From: Paralvinella palmiformis
Lineage: Eukaryota > Annelida > Polychaeta > Terebellida > Alvinellidae
Length of the DNA: 64,000 bases
Direction: 5' to 3'
Assembly (NCBI GenBank): GCA_025642065.1
Contig: JAODUP010000275.1
Location: forward strand, 186,001-250,000
The notes below the pieces were generated by a model, which worked only from the letters and a program-made list of their open reading frames with translations, made no database searches and was not told the origin of the DNA. Positions 1-49,208 of the stretch are shown piece by piece. Both the position numbers and the translations under genes were made by a program. How positions within the stretch are numbered: position 1 is the stretch's first letter; each line of letters begins with the position of its first letter.

Positions 1-2063
1 CACATATGACAACAGTGTCATATGTGAATAAAGTGTATCAATGAATCGGAATGTGTAGTTCTGTTGGTACAGTAACAGGAAGTACAAACATCTAATACCA
101 AATTTAAACTTATTGTCCAAAATAATCTGTAGAAATGATATGCCTTTTACAGTAAAAAATGGGGTACTCCATAAATATTATATTATAGTAATTACTATTA
201 TTATTATTATTATATCTCTTTTGTAGTGGCCTTCCCATTAATAGATAACATACTATCCATCTACATAAATGTCACATCTGTTACTAAACACTAAATGTTT
301 ATATTTCATCATCATGTTCAGATCTGGTTTAGGTTAAAGTTCGTATCATCTTAGCTCAAACGGCTCGTCTAGAGTAGATGTCATAAAACTGTCATATAGC
401 TCATGTTATTTTTACCTTACAGACAGAAATCTGTTACTCTCTTCTCATATAAATATGTGTCAGGGAGACCATATTGGACTCGTTTTACTTCAGCATGATC
501 ATTTCTCTCCCAAACAATAAAGATCAGATAATTAAAACAATTGACAATAGCATCATGACAGATGCCATTATATCCCGTCGGGGATAGTCTGATAGAGTTT
601 TGTGGGATATTATCATTATAGTAATCATTTCCACGGAAAGTGCATTACAGCAGTTATGCATGGTGAATATCCCCAACCATCAGCGATGAATGGGCTCGGG
701 GAATTTGGCAAATCGTCCAGATGGCAAAAAGCCAAAAACACCTGCAGAACATAACTGGAAAATGCCACATCTACACCTCCATTATGAAGAGCTTGAAATA
801 TTTCTGGATCCACGGAGCAGTTCCTTGATGACGATATATAACATGATACATATGCAACACGTTACATATGTGGTACTTGAATGGACATAGCGGTTAAATA
901 AAACCCCAAAAGATGAAGCATCAGATGAGTACAAAGATGGCTGCTGGCAGCACTGATTGAGTCAGCGACAGACCGGGTAAATCTTCAAACTACACAAACT
1001 GATCAAAAGACGTCCTTTGAACAGAAAGGTGATAAATTATTTATAAGGTCTTGTAGATTACATTATCTATTCATGAAAATCATCATTGCTTGTGTAAATT
1101 CAACATCTGAAATCTTTCTACTTCACAGAATAACAAAAACTTTCAGTGGATCATTAATAAATGGCCTCATTTTCAACTCAAGATAATAAAGACGCAGTGA
1201 TAACTTTTGTTAATCACTCTGTATTCTCAGGTAATATTTAAGCACAAATCAAATATCCCATTGACTAACATTTAACATGTAATCCTGACAATATTTCTCT
1301 CAATTTTAATTGGACCATCCTAAAATCTAGTCCCCCCCACTATCTGTAATAGACCGATGGATAATAATTTTAATCACCTTATCGAAAACAGATAATGTTT
1401 TGAAGTTTTCTAAATTATTAAAAAATTAATAAAATAATCAATGAAATAAATTACTACGCCAAATATTAGCAGTGGGATGTTTAAAAGTTCCCCTCCCCCC
1501 ATCCACTATCACACATTCAATAAGAATGTCCTAAAAACGTACAAATTATTAATATTCCATCAATAAATCATCATAATAGTTGTAACCAAGAGATGTAAAT
1601 ATTATACTCTTTGAGACATTATGCTAAATGAAATTAAAATTATTATTTCTCTGATCTTATTGTCTTCTGAACAGAACAATGACAAGTGTTAACTCTCTGT
1701 TAAAGGATATAGTATTTCGGAATAAAATATTCATTATGCCATGACACACAACATTATACATATATATATGTGTGTGTGTGTGTGTGTAACAGTTAATCCG
1801 TATAATCAAGTAATATGTATATTACCTGAAATTTTCAGGTGATGTGTATTAAATCTCAGTTAGCAATAGACGTATTACCTGAATATTTCAGGTAATATAC
1901 ATATTACCTGATTATACAGATTAACTGTAACATGTATATGTACACACATATAGACAACCACAGCATGAAAGTATCTAACTGAATCATCTGAATTATAACT
2001 AATGTTATTGGCTGAAGGAGTTGGGTTATTATGGTTAGAGGTATATGGGAGAAGAGGACTCAC
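1..2063. other. BLTP3 intron 11, left part
   Basis: AT-rich intron with no exon that I could recognise. It holds a foldback element (1788-1930) next to a short (TG)n run. A GC-richer stretch at about 690-890 is open on the plus strand (66 codons) but resembles no family I know. Confidence 0.6.
1788..1930. mobile_element. Foldback MITE, copy 1
   Basis: Two arms of about 50 bp (1789-1842 and 1875-1929) are near-perfect inverted repeats that begin ACAGTTAATC and carry the palindrome TTACCTGAAATTTTCAGGT. A diverged second copy is at 20242-20375. Confidence 0.75.
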
Positions 2064-40233
<38,170 letters not shown>

Positions 40234-40797
40234 GGTGACAACAAATAGAATGTTCCTAACACATAAACACACATCTTAGACTACACATCGCCACCCAGCG
40301 CCATACTGATACTGCTCGGTAACTCACTAACTGCTCCCGTTTGGCGTTTCGTTCACAGAATGCGGACTTATTATTTTCCCTAAGCCGACGCGAACACTCT
40401 ATTATCCGAGCAGATTGCTTGTAGATCTACTGGTAGATCGTATAATATCAGTAGACGGGATTACAAATTGTAAGCTCTTGATTTGGTTTTAATTTATAAT
40501 GATTCAGTCGGCTGAAACGATACGACTAAATTGAACAAAAAAACAGAAACAACCGAAAAGATACTAAATCGTTTCTGGACAAAACCGGATTTTCTCGCCG
40601 AGCCTGCCCATATCTTGTCCAAGAGTTTTATATGTCATTGTTCAAGGCTATCTTCGCCTGCATTTTAGTGTTAATATGTAACTTATGATCTAATCAATTT
40701 GATATAGATATACGGACGCTAGTTGAGTTTATATTGTTTTGTTTCGACGCAGTCATACCTAAGACATGTAGACGAAGGGCGTCTCCTAAGGGTAGCA

Positions 40798-40983
40798 CGA
40801 CGCCTCCGTGGTCTAGCGGTAGCGTGCTGGACCACAGATCACTACCACCCGTGTTCGAATCCCGGCGTTGGCATATCTGAAGGTTGTTTCGTCTTTCACT
40901 TCGTATCATTACCTTTGGAATTCGTTCGGCCATTTAGCCTACCTTGTGCACAAAAGTGGCCGTAAAACACCAATCATCATCAT
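40798..40983 (+). mobile_element. SINE, first family, in the BLTP3-SSBP1 intergenic region
   Basis: ACGACGCCTCCGTGGTCTAG, CGGTAGCGTGCTGGACCACA, GTGTTCGAATCCCGGCG. It is among the best-preserved heads of the family and ends in (ATC)n. Confidence 0.82.
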
Positions 40984-41009
40984 CTTCTAAGGGTAGCAAA
41001 TGTCACAAA

Positions 41010-41098
41010 CACATGCTTGAGTCAGATTTGGAACCCACAATCTGCATTTTTGCAGCAGGGTGCTCTAATCAATGTGCCATCAGATTGCTATACGGATA
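41010..41098 (-). mobile_element. tRNA-derived SINE fragment, third family
   Basis: Reverse strand reads GATGGCACATTGATTAGAGC, CAGATTGTGGGTTCCAAATC. It lies in the BLTP3-SSBP1 intergenic region. Confidence 0.6.
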
Positions 41099-42065
41099 AT
41101 GCAGAATATACCAAAATAAAGACAAATAAAGATGATCTCAGGCTCTCACTAAAACATTTACGGCCCACAGAAGATTACCAGATATAAAATTGTGATTGGA
41201 AATATAATTGAAATGTAAAGATATCAAATCAGAATGGTGCAAAATACCATACACAGAAACGAATGTAACCTCAGAGTAACTCTTCTGAAAAATGTTCAAC
41301 TTGATAAATAGTGGCTAATCAAAGCATGAAATATGGATATGGGGCCATAATAAGGACACAGCATGCTTCACTACAGTATTAACTAAACTTTAAAATCACA
41401 TATACTCGATCATCACCAAAATATATGGATGTACACAGGTATAAAATTCTATCCCACCATATAATTTTATATGTTAATAAAGCAAATCCTTAAGTTATGG
41501 GGAGATATATATATACATACATACATACATACATATGATAAAACGTCCATGCTACCCCAAAATATTTCTCTGTCTAAAATTACCTATTTTCTTAATATGT
41601 GTGTCCTATTTATTTACTGAAATGTGATTTAAAAAATGTCACGGTAATGCTGATATACAAATATTTTGTTTCTGAAATATATATAATACAATTTTAACCA
41701 AATGATTACTCCAGATGGCAAAATCTACAACTTAAGCAATTCATAAAACAAATAGAATATTTTAAAGACTGAAAAGACACACACACACATACATAGATAT
41801 TGGTTGTTTTAAATATATTTTGCTTAACATCAACTAACAAAATTTCCATAATAATCTAATCAACAACAGTGAAATTTGTCTTGCATGTGCAAATATTTGT
41901 GTTGTTTAATTGAGTGTTATGTCATTTCCCCATCTCAAATATACGGTTACAAGTAGTAAATAGTAAAGTAATAACACTTTTCTGCGGGATTAAATACACA
42001 AGTTTTAGATGTGAAATTATAAACATTTCATATCATATTATTTTGATACCATTATAGTAGAAACT

Positions 42066-42089
42066 ATGTTTAACAGAATAACTAGTTTT
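42066..42089 (+). CDS. SSBP1: SSBP1 exon 1 (24 nt coding)
   Basis: ATG TTT AAC AGA ATA ACT AGT TTT (MFNRITSF) runs straight into a good donor, GTGAGT. It joins in phase 0 to VLRQCGQ of exon 2. Length, the MF start and the join position all match the first coding exon of human SSBP1. Too short to be found by ORF length alone. Confidence 0.78.
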
Positions 42090-45000
42090 GTGAGTATATC
42101 CCAAATCACATAACAATATATATATATGTACAGTTTGGAAACAGAGTAGCTAGTTATTTATGTATTATCGCCCATATCATGTGCCGGTTAAGTAAGCAAG
42201 GTCATGTTTATGAGGTTGTTTATGTGTGATATAGTGGTGTAGTTAAAAACAACAAGTAAATTAAGCTTTAACAGAACATCAAGTTTAATCCCATATATTA
42301 TCTACAAGTACGACTCACGTCGATCTCGGCCCACGTCGATCTCGGCCCACCTGTTTGGTTGTTAAAGTGGTATTCCTATGTTTTATTTTGTATAATTAAA
42401 TGACCGGCCTAATTAAATATATGTGTGATTGTGTACAAAAATAAAATGTTACTTGAATGTCTACGTGCTTTTACACTTTCTAATTATCATGTCTATATCG
42501 GCTCTAGTTGTTGGGCATATTTAAGTTGTGTGTGTAAACAATGTTGGCGCAGGAAGTTAGAGTCGTTTCAGTCAATAAAATAAAACATTGGAATATATGT
42601 CGTATAGTCAGACCGTAGTCGATCTGCAGAAGATCTTTGTCTTCTGGGCAGAATACAAGAACGGCGACCGTTCTACCTACCAGCTCCTCCGAGCATATAC
42701 CCGCCTATACGGACTACAAGTGTAGGCTTACGTGGGTGGCCTGTTACTCAGTACTGTTATTCAAAATAAACTGTGATATTTATATTATTCCAATATACTA
42801 TAAGCCACACTAGGCCCTATGAATGTATACATATATATATAGAATTATATAGAATTATACATATATAATTATACAAAAAATTTATATATAGTAATTGACA
42901 TGGGCCAAGATCGGCGACATACAAACACACATCTACAAATAACACTTTAATGCAATATGGGATGAAATCAACATATATTTATGATACCCACGTTGATCTT
43001 GGCCAAGTCGATCTCGGCCCATTGACATTATGGTGTGAGCAACTATTTTAATGTTAATCGCTTGGAATGCCTGGGCCGGGATCGACGTGATACCAGATAT
43101 ATGGAAAAGAGGCAAAGTCTGTTAATTTTCCAATCTTGCTTTATAATATAATCTAAATCACTGTATCATGTATTACTCTATATGCCCTTAGTAGCATTCG
43201 CCCTTCATATCTATTTTCCATGCTTTCTCTAGCGCCCAAGCCCAGAGAGCTCCGTTCATCTGGTTTACATTTGTTGTCTGATCTCAGGGTTAAAACTAAT
43301 ACTGGGATTCGTGTTTTTTCAGTTGCTGTCCCTACTCACTCCCTGAACATGTTACGTCATCAAATAGCACAGTTTCAGTTTTTCAGACTGCTTATCCTTC
43401 CTAAGTTTCCTTTTCATCTGATCATTGTTGATGAACTTTGCATTGTACCTGGACTATGAGTTTTCCCAACCCCTGTACTAGGTGTGCTACTGAGCTCGAT
43501 TCTTTTCGAGGATATTGGCACAATATAAGTTTTGTAATTAAGTATTTAAAAAAATTCATCTTGAAACGTGATGTTTCCATACTCAAGGTGATGATGATTG
43601 ATATTTTACGGCAACTTTTGTGCACAAGGTAGGCTAAATGGGCCGAGCGACTTCCAAAGGTAATGAGACGAAGTGAAAGACGAAACAACCTTCAGATATG
43701 CCCACGCCGGGATTCGAACACGGGTGGTAGTTATCAGTGGTCCAGCATGCTACCGCTAAACCACGGAGGCGCCCTCCGTACTCAAGCTGGGGTCTGACCC
43801 GAGTGTGATGAATAGCCTGGGGACAGTTACTTCATCAAGGCATGTAAATGTAGCTCTTATGAGGCCGAGCATCATTAAAGATTTCTTAACAACAGTTATG
43901 TTTATGAAACATGAGCTCTTCATCTATGTTCATACCCAGATCCTTTTCCTCAGTGTCTACAGCTAGGGTGACTCCCTTCATCTGGTAGTCATGTTTTGGG
44001 TTTCTGGATCCTAGGTGCAGGACTTTGCACTTCCCCTCATTAAACCCTAGCTATCACTCCTCTGACCACTTCACAAGTATATCAAGATCGGTTTGGATTT
44101 TGTGATGATCCTCCTCTGATGTTATATTACGAAACAGTTTTGTCACTTTTGTGTCATCTGCAAATATCTTTGCAGTACTTGCAACCATTTCTGGGAGATC
44201 GTTGATTAATATCACAAAGAGAATAGGTCCCAGTACACTTCCCTGGGGTATTCCACTTAGGACTTCCGCCAAGGTTAACGGCCTACCATTGACTAATGGT
44301 AACACTCTCTACTTTTGACCAAACAAAAACTGAAAAGTCCCTGATCCACTCGTTTAGCATCCCACTGATGTCATATGCCTCAAGCTTCATGATCAGGCGA
44401 TTATGGGAGACACTATCAGATGCTTTCTTGATGATAATGGTGATTGGTGTTTTACATCAATGAAGCAAAATCGTAGGTGAAACACCCTTCAGATATGCCC
44501 ACGCAGAGATTCGAACACGGGTGATCCAACACACCAAAAGCTTTCTTGAAGTCTTACTATGGCTGGATTTTTGTCATCTAATGACAGAACTGCGACAATG
44601 TCACTTAGCTTTTGCGAAGGTCACACCTGGATCATAGAGTAGAGTGGCATCTGTATAAAGAAACAAATTCCACAAATACGGATATGAGTCACGTTCATAC
44701 TCATAACCTGTCGTATTGTGTTATTTCAGGAGGATCTAGTCTATGGCTGTCTTCAAAGTGTTAGCCCATACTCAAACTTCAAATTTTGGTCACTAACGCG
44801 CCAATAACCGAGACAATGTAAATTACCAGTATATGCGGTCAGTTAGTAACTAACTCTGATTGAAAATAAATTAATTAATCAGTAATTATCCCATTATTAG
44901 TGTAAATATGCCCAGAAAAAAATATGTATATGGAGGCGATGCTCTTGGGTACGGGATGTCTTGTTACCAATTCTCCCTTGAATTGAAAGTCACGAAATGT

Positions 45001-46245
45001 GCTACTGGGCCCAACAACATTTATCCATAATTACAAAAACCAGATAATTCTATATATAAATATAGATTTTCATTATAAAGCCATGTATAATTATCATCAA
45101 CTTGTTTCACTTCTATTTTCACTGCATGAGTTTAAATAAAAAAATACTATTGATGTCCGTTTGCATCTAGATCTAGAGTCTAGGTGGCTGCTAACACACT
45201 GAAATTTTTCTCCCGATGACTGGATTTCTTAACACTGAAATAGCACCGGCCATTAAGCCGCCCCCCCAAAATTAAGGGTCAAAATGTTGACACAAAGTAT
45301 CAGCTTAATGGCCAGGACCTACAATATATATGAGGAGAGTTATATTTGAATTAAAAGACATCATAAAAACACCATCAAGATATATCTCCTGTATATAAAA
45401 AATCAGGACATAAAAGACTCCACCTCATACTTTGGACCAAACAGCAGCAAAATTGAACAAACCCAATGTGTCAAAGATCTTGGTATAAAAATGAGTGACA
45501 CTCTCAGTTTCACTGACCATATAGAGACAGTATGTAACAAAGTTCTACAAAAATGTGGGTGGATCATAAGAACTTTCCATGCCAGAGATATGCACACTAT
45601 GAAAACAGTATGGTGCAGCATAGTCCAGCCACACATAGATTACTGCTCCCAGCTATGGACACCACACAGAGTTGAAGATATCCAGAAAATGTGTCCCTCT
45701 TCAGATCATTGTCCAGTAAGATATACCCAATATCTGAGCTAAATTTTTGGGATCGACTATCTCGGGAGAGTAGGATGGAAATATATTGAATTATATACAC
45801 CTGGAAAATTCTAGAAGGAATTACCCAAAAATTTTGGAATAAGTACAAACTTGATAAATACCTGCAAAACACCCCTGGCAAACAAAAAATACCAGGATAC
45901 ACAATCGAAACCGACACAAACTTCATCACATCTATGAGGAATTCCCGACAAAAGCTCAGCAATACAACTGAGGCGGAGTCACCAACTTGGCCAGAGAGAT
46001 TATACTCTTGAACTAACTAACTAACTAAAAAATATATATGCTACACACTGCATATTTGACACATTATTGCTCTTCACTTTCAGGTTTTGAGGCAGTGTGG
46101 TCAGGTTAGTCGCCAAATGTGTACAGAACAAGTGACACAAGCCAAATCAGTCCGGGTGTTAACAGGAGAGAGAGGTATAGACACAGAATTGTTTTAAAAG
46201 TTAATTGATTGTGTATAATCTTTACTTGATTTATAAAAAGAAATA

Positions 46246-46287
<42 letters not shown>

Positions 46288-49140
46288 ACCAGTCCTTATT
46301 TTAAACCAGTATTGCATTCCCACAATTGCATCGTAAATTGAATCGAGGTAAAGCAAACCCATTATTTAATGTAAATGAGCGATACGTTCCACACAACTTA
46401 ATTATTACATGAATACAGTGTAATGTTTGTAAGAGTACTCACTGAGAAGTCTGTATCTGAAGACAAACTTCAATTTATATGGTGCCACTGTAGTTGTTAG
46501 TCATCTGTGTTGCTGGATAAGACTTTTCTTTCACCAAGATGAGTCTAGTTGAGGTTCATCCTTTGATGAAAGGCCAGGTTGACAGTCATCTTGTGATGTA
46601 AAGACAGACTGTGAATCATCTGAGTTATCAGAAGATACAGTGGCACATGAACACCGGGCGGTCATGCTGGAGAATGAATCAAGAGATATTTGTTGTAACT
46701 TTTTCTTTTTTAAGAATTTGATCATAAAGTTTCATTTAAGCTCCTAACAAAGTCACTTCATTCCCAGTCAATGTCAATTCTGTTACACTCTTCAATTTTC
46801 AAATGCAAGAAAAGATTTAATGTTGTCATTTGTTTTTTACCTTAAAGAGTCCCTCTGGTTCATCAGATTCTTCTACATCTTTCTATGTCTCTTTAGATGC
46901 ATCAAGATGCTCTGCTCATTTTTCTAATTCTTCAGTTGAAAGGTCTTTTCCTCCATTATCACTACATTAGAAGAACCTTTGAAGTCGCACCTTGACTCGG
47001 GTAGAATTTCCTTCCAAAGTACATTCAGTCAGTTGGTTGAAACTCTCTTCCCAACAGCACCAACAAACTGTATGGCATTTAGGATATTTAAAGAGTGCCA
47101 GTAATCTTTAACAATCGTATCACTGTTTGTGTCTAAAACTTTGACCATTTTTTTCTGAAGGATTCCTTCAGATAATAAGCCTTAAACGTAGCTATAATAC
47201 CCAAGTCCATCAGCTGCAGAAGAAACATTGTATTAGGAGGTATGTGAAGAACATTAACTTTGACCTTTGTCTGCACTTGATCAAAATGTGTCAGATGGCA
47301 AGTATCATTATCTGACACAATAATAGTTTTAGGTGGCAAAGGTTTTGCTTTACAAAAGTTGTACACAAGATTGCAGAAATAGTTGGTATACCAATCCAAA
47401 AAAAGTTCCTGTGTTACTTCAAAAACAGTTCATGCATTACCCATACCTTTCTGTTTGCAGGGTTCCCACGCGCCCTGGAAAACCGGGAAAATAACAAATT
47501 TATTTTCCAGGTCCTCGAAATGTGTCACAGAATTTTACAAAATCAGGAAATGTCATTAGCCTGTAAAACAAAATCCACTTACAACAAAAAAGTCCATGAA
47601 TAAATATTATACCCTGTAGAAGAAAACTTCGATTGTAGAAGAAAAAGAGTACCAGTTTACCACGAGTAGCAGTGTTAGTCTATCTTTGCCTGCTTTAATT
47701 CCTGATGCAGACTTTTCTTCAACTGCAAGAAAGATTCTTGAAGGAATTATTTTCCAATATAATCCTGTTTCATCTACTTTAAAAATAAGATCTTCTAGAT
47801 AATAACCACTTTATACAATTTTCTTAAACTCTGCAGGGAAAGATTTAGCAGTTACAGTATCTGTACTTGCAGTCTGACCAGATATTTTAACACTTCAACA
47901 CGTGTAAACCATCCTTTAATACATAAAAATTTCATTTCTACTCTCTTTCCCCTTCAATTCATCAAAAATATACTTTGCCTTGTCCAAAGGTCTTGCCTGA
48001 TATTCTTTTCAATAATGCAAACAGATTAATTAATTCTTAATTATATGGTTCTGCTCAAATCGACTTTCGCTAAATCCAAACAAAACTAAATGTATTGTTA
48101 TAAGACCTCCATCATTAAAAGGTGATCTTTCCCCAAAACATATATTGATTGAAAACACCCTCTTGCATAGAATAGGCAAAGATTGTGATGAAAAAGCAGT
48201 AAAATTCTTAGGTATTCTGATTGATGAAAATTTAACATAGAAACCTCATCTATCCCACATCAATCAGAAAATATCTCGAGCATTATTCTCCTTAAAACAA
48301 GTTAAACATTTTCTCCCTAAGAAATGCATGAAAACATTATACTATTCACTCATTCATTCTTATCTTTCATACGGAAACCTAGTTTGGAGAAAGGTGACTC
48401 AATCAGCTTTATGTCAGACCATTTTGCTACAAAAACCGGCTATCCGTTTAAGTACAACAGCCATACTGACCCACGTTTTCATAGTTCTCGTATATTAAAG
48501 CTCGCTGACTTAGTAGAATACCAGGCAACACTTTTTGCATTTGATCTTAATACTAAGAAATTACCAATATTGTTTAATGACATTTTCACATTCAATAGAG
48601 ATCTGCCAAACGCCCGTATGACATGACAGTTTATATGTAGCGAAAAACTATAATATATTTGCTAGTAGACTACCATTGGTTAGCATTCCCAAAATATGGA
48701 GTAAATGGAGGAATGTACTGACATACCAAACCACACGGGGTCACTTTAAATATCAACTTAAAACACATATATTTGACACATACAGAGAAAGGGTGAAATG
48801 CTATAACCTACGATACAACGATTGTTAACCATTGAACCCAGGTTATTATCAACCCAGTTACCTCCCATTTTATTAGTTTTCTGTGTGATAGACAAAATGA
48901 CATAGGTCTATACGACAAAATCGTTTTATTATCTCAATTTGTATATTCTTGTCCTGATGCTTCTCTTTTCTCCTCGTCCCTCTTGTGCTCTTATTTATAT
49001 TGCATCTTTAATTGTGATTAACCCTCTCAGTGCTGTGATACTCTTTCAAATATATTTTCCCTCATTTTGGCCTAATTTCAAAACCAGCGTAAGTCTGAAT
49101 CATCATAAACTAAACTGCCTTAAAATGGGAGGTTGACTCC

Positions 49141-49208
<68 letters not shown>

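Larger units (their letters stand above)
40234..42065. promoter_or_regulatory. Divergent BLTP3-SSBP1 intergenic region, probable promoters
   Basis: The two start codons face away from each other 1.8 kb apart. The first 400 bp upstream of BLTP3 (40234-40640) are richer in GC and CpG than the surroundings, as expected for its promoter and 5' UTR. The middle is filled by two SINEs (40798-40983, 41010-41098). The SSBP1-proximal part is AT-rich; no TATA box or initiator can be called with confidence. Confidence 0.5.

Noticed and set aside
690..890. 66-codon plus-strand open frame
   Set aside because: No recognisable domain, no splice or polyadenylation context, and it lies within the BLTP3 intron; left as unassigned sequence.
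40632..40667. Candidate first SSBP1 exon MSLFKAIFACIL in phase 0
   Set aside because: Its donor (GTGTTA) is poor and the peptide is hydrophobic rather than basic. The exon at 42066-42089 has a strong donor and matches the human exon in length and sequence.
40800..40870. tRNA-like sequence with good A-box and B-box regions
   Set aside because: It is the head of the most abundant SINE family in the window, followed by the shared SINE body.
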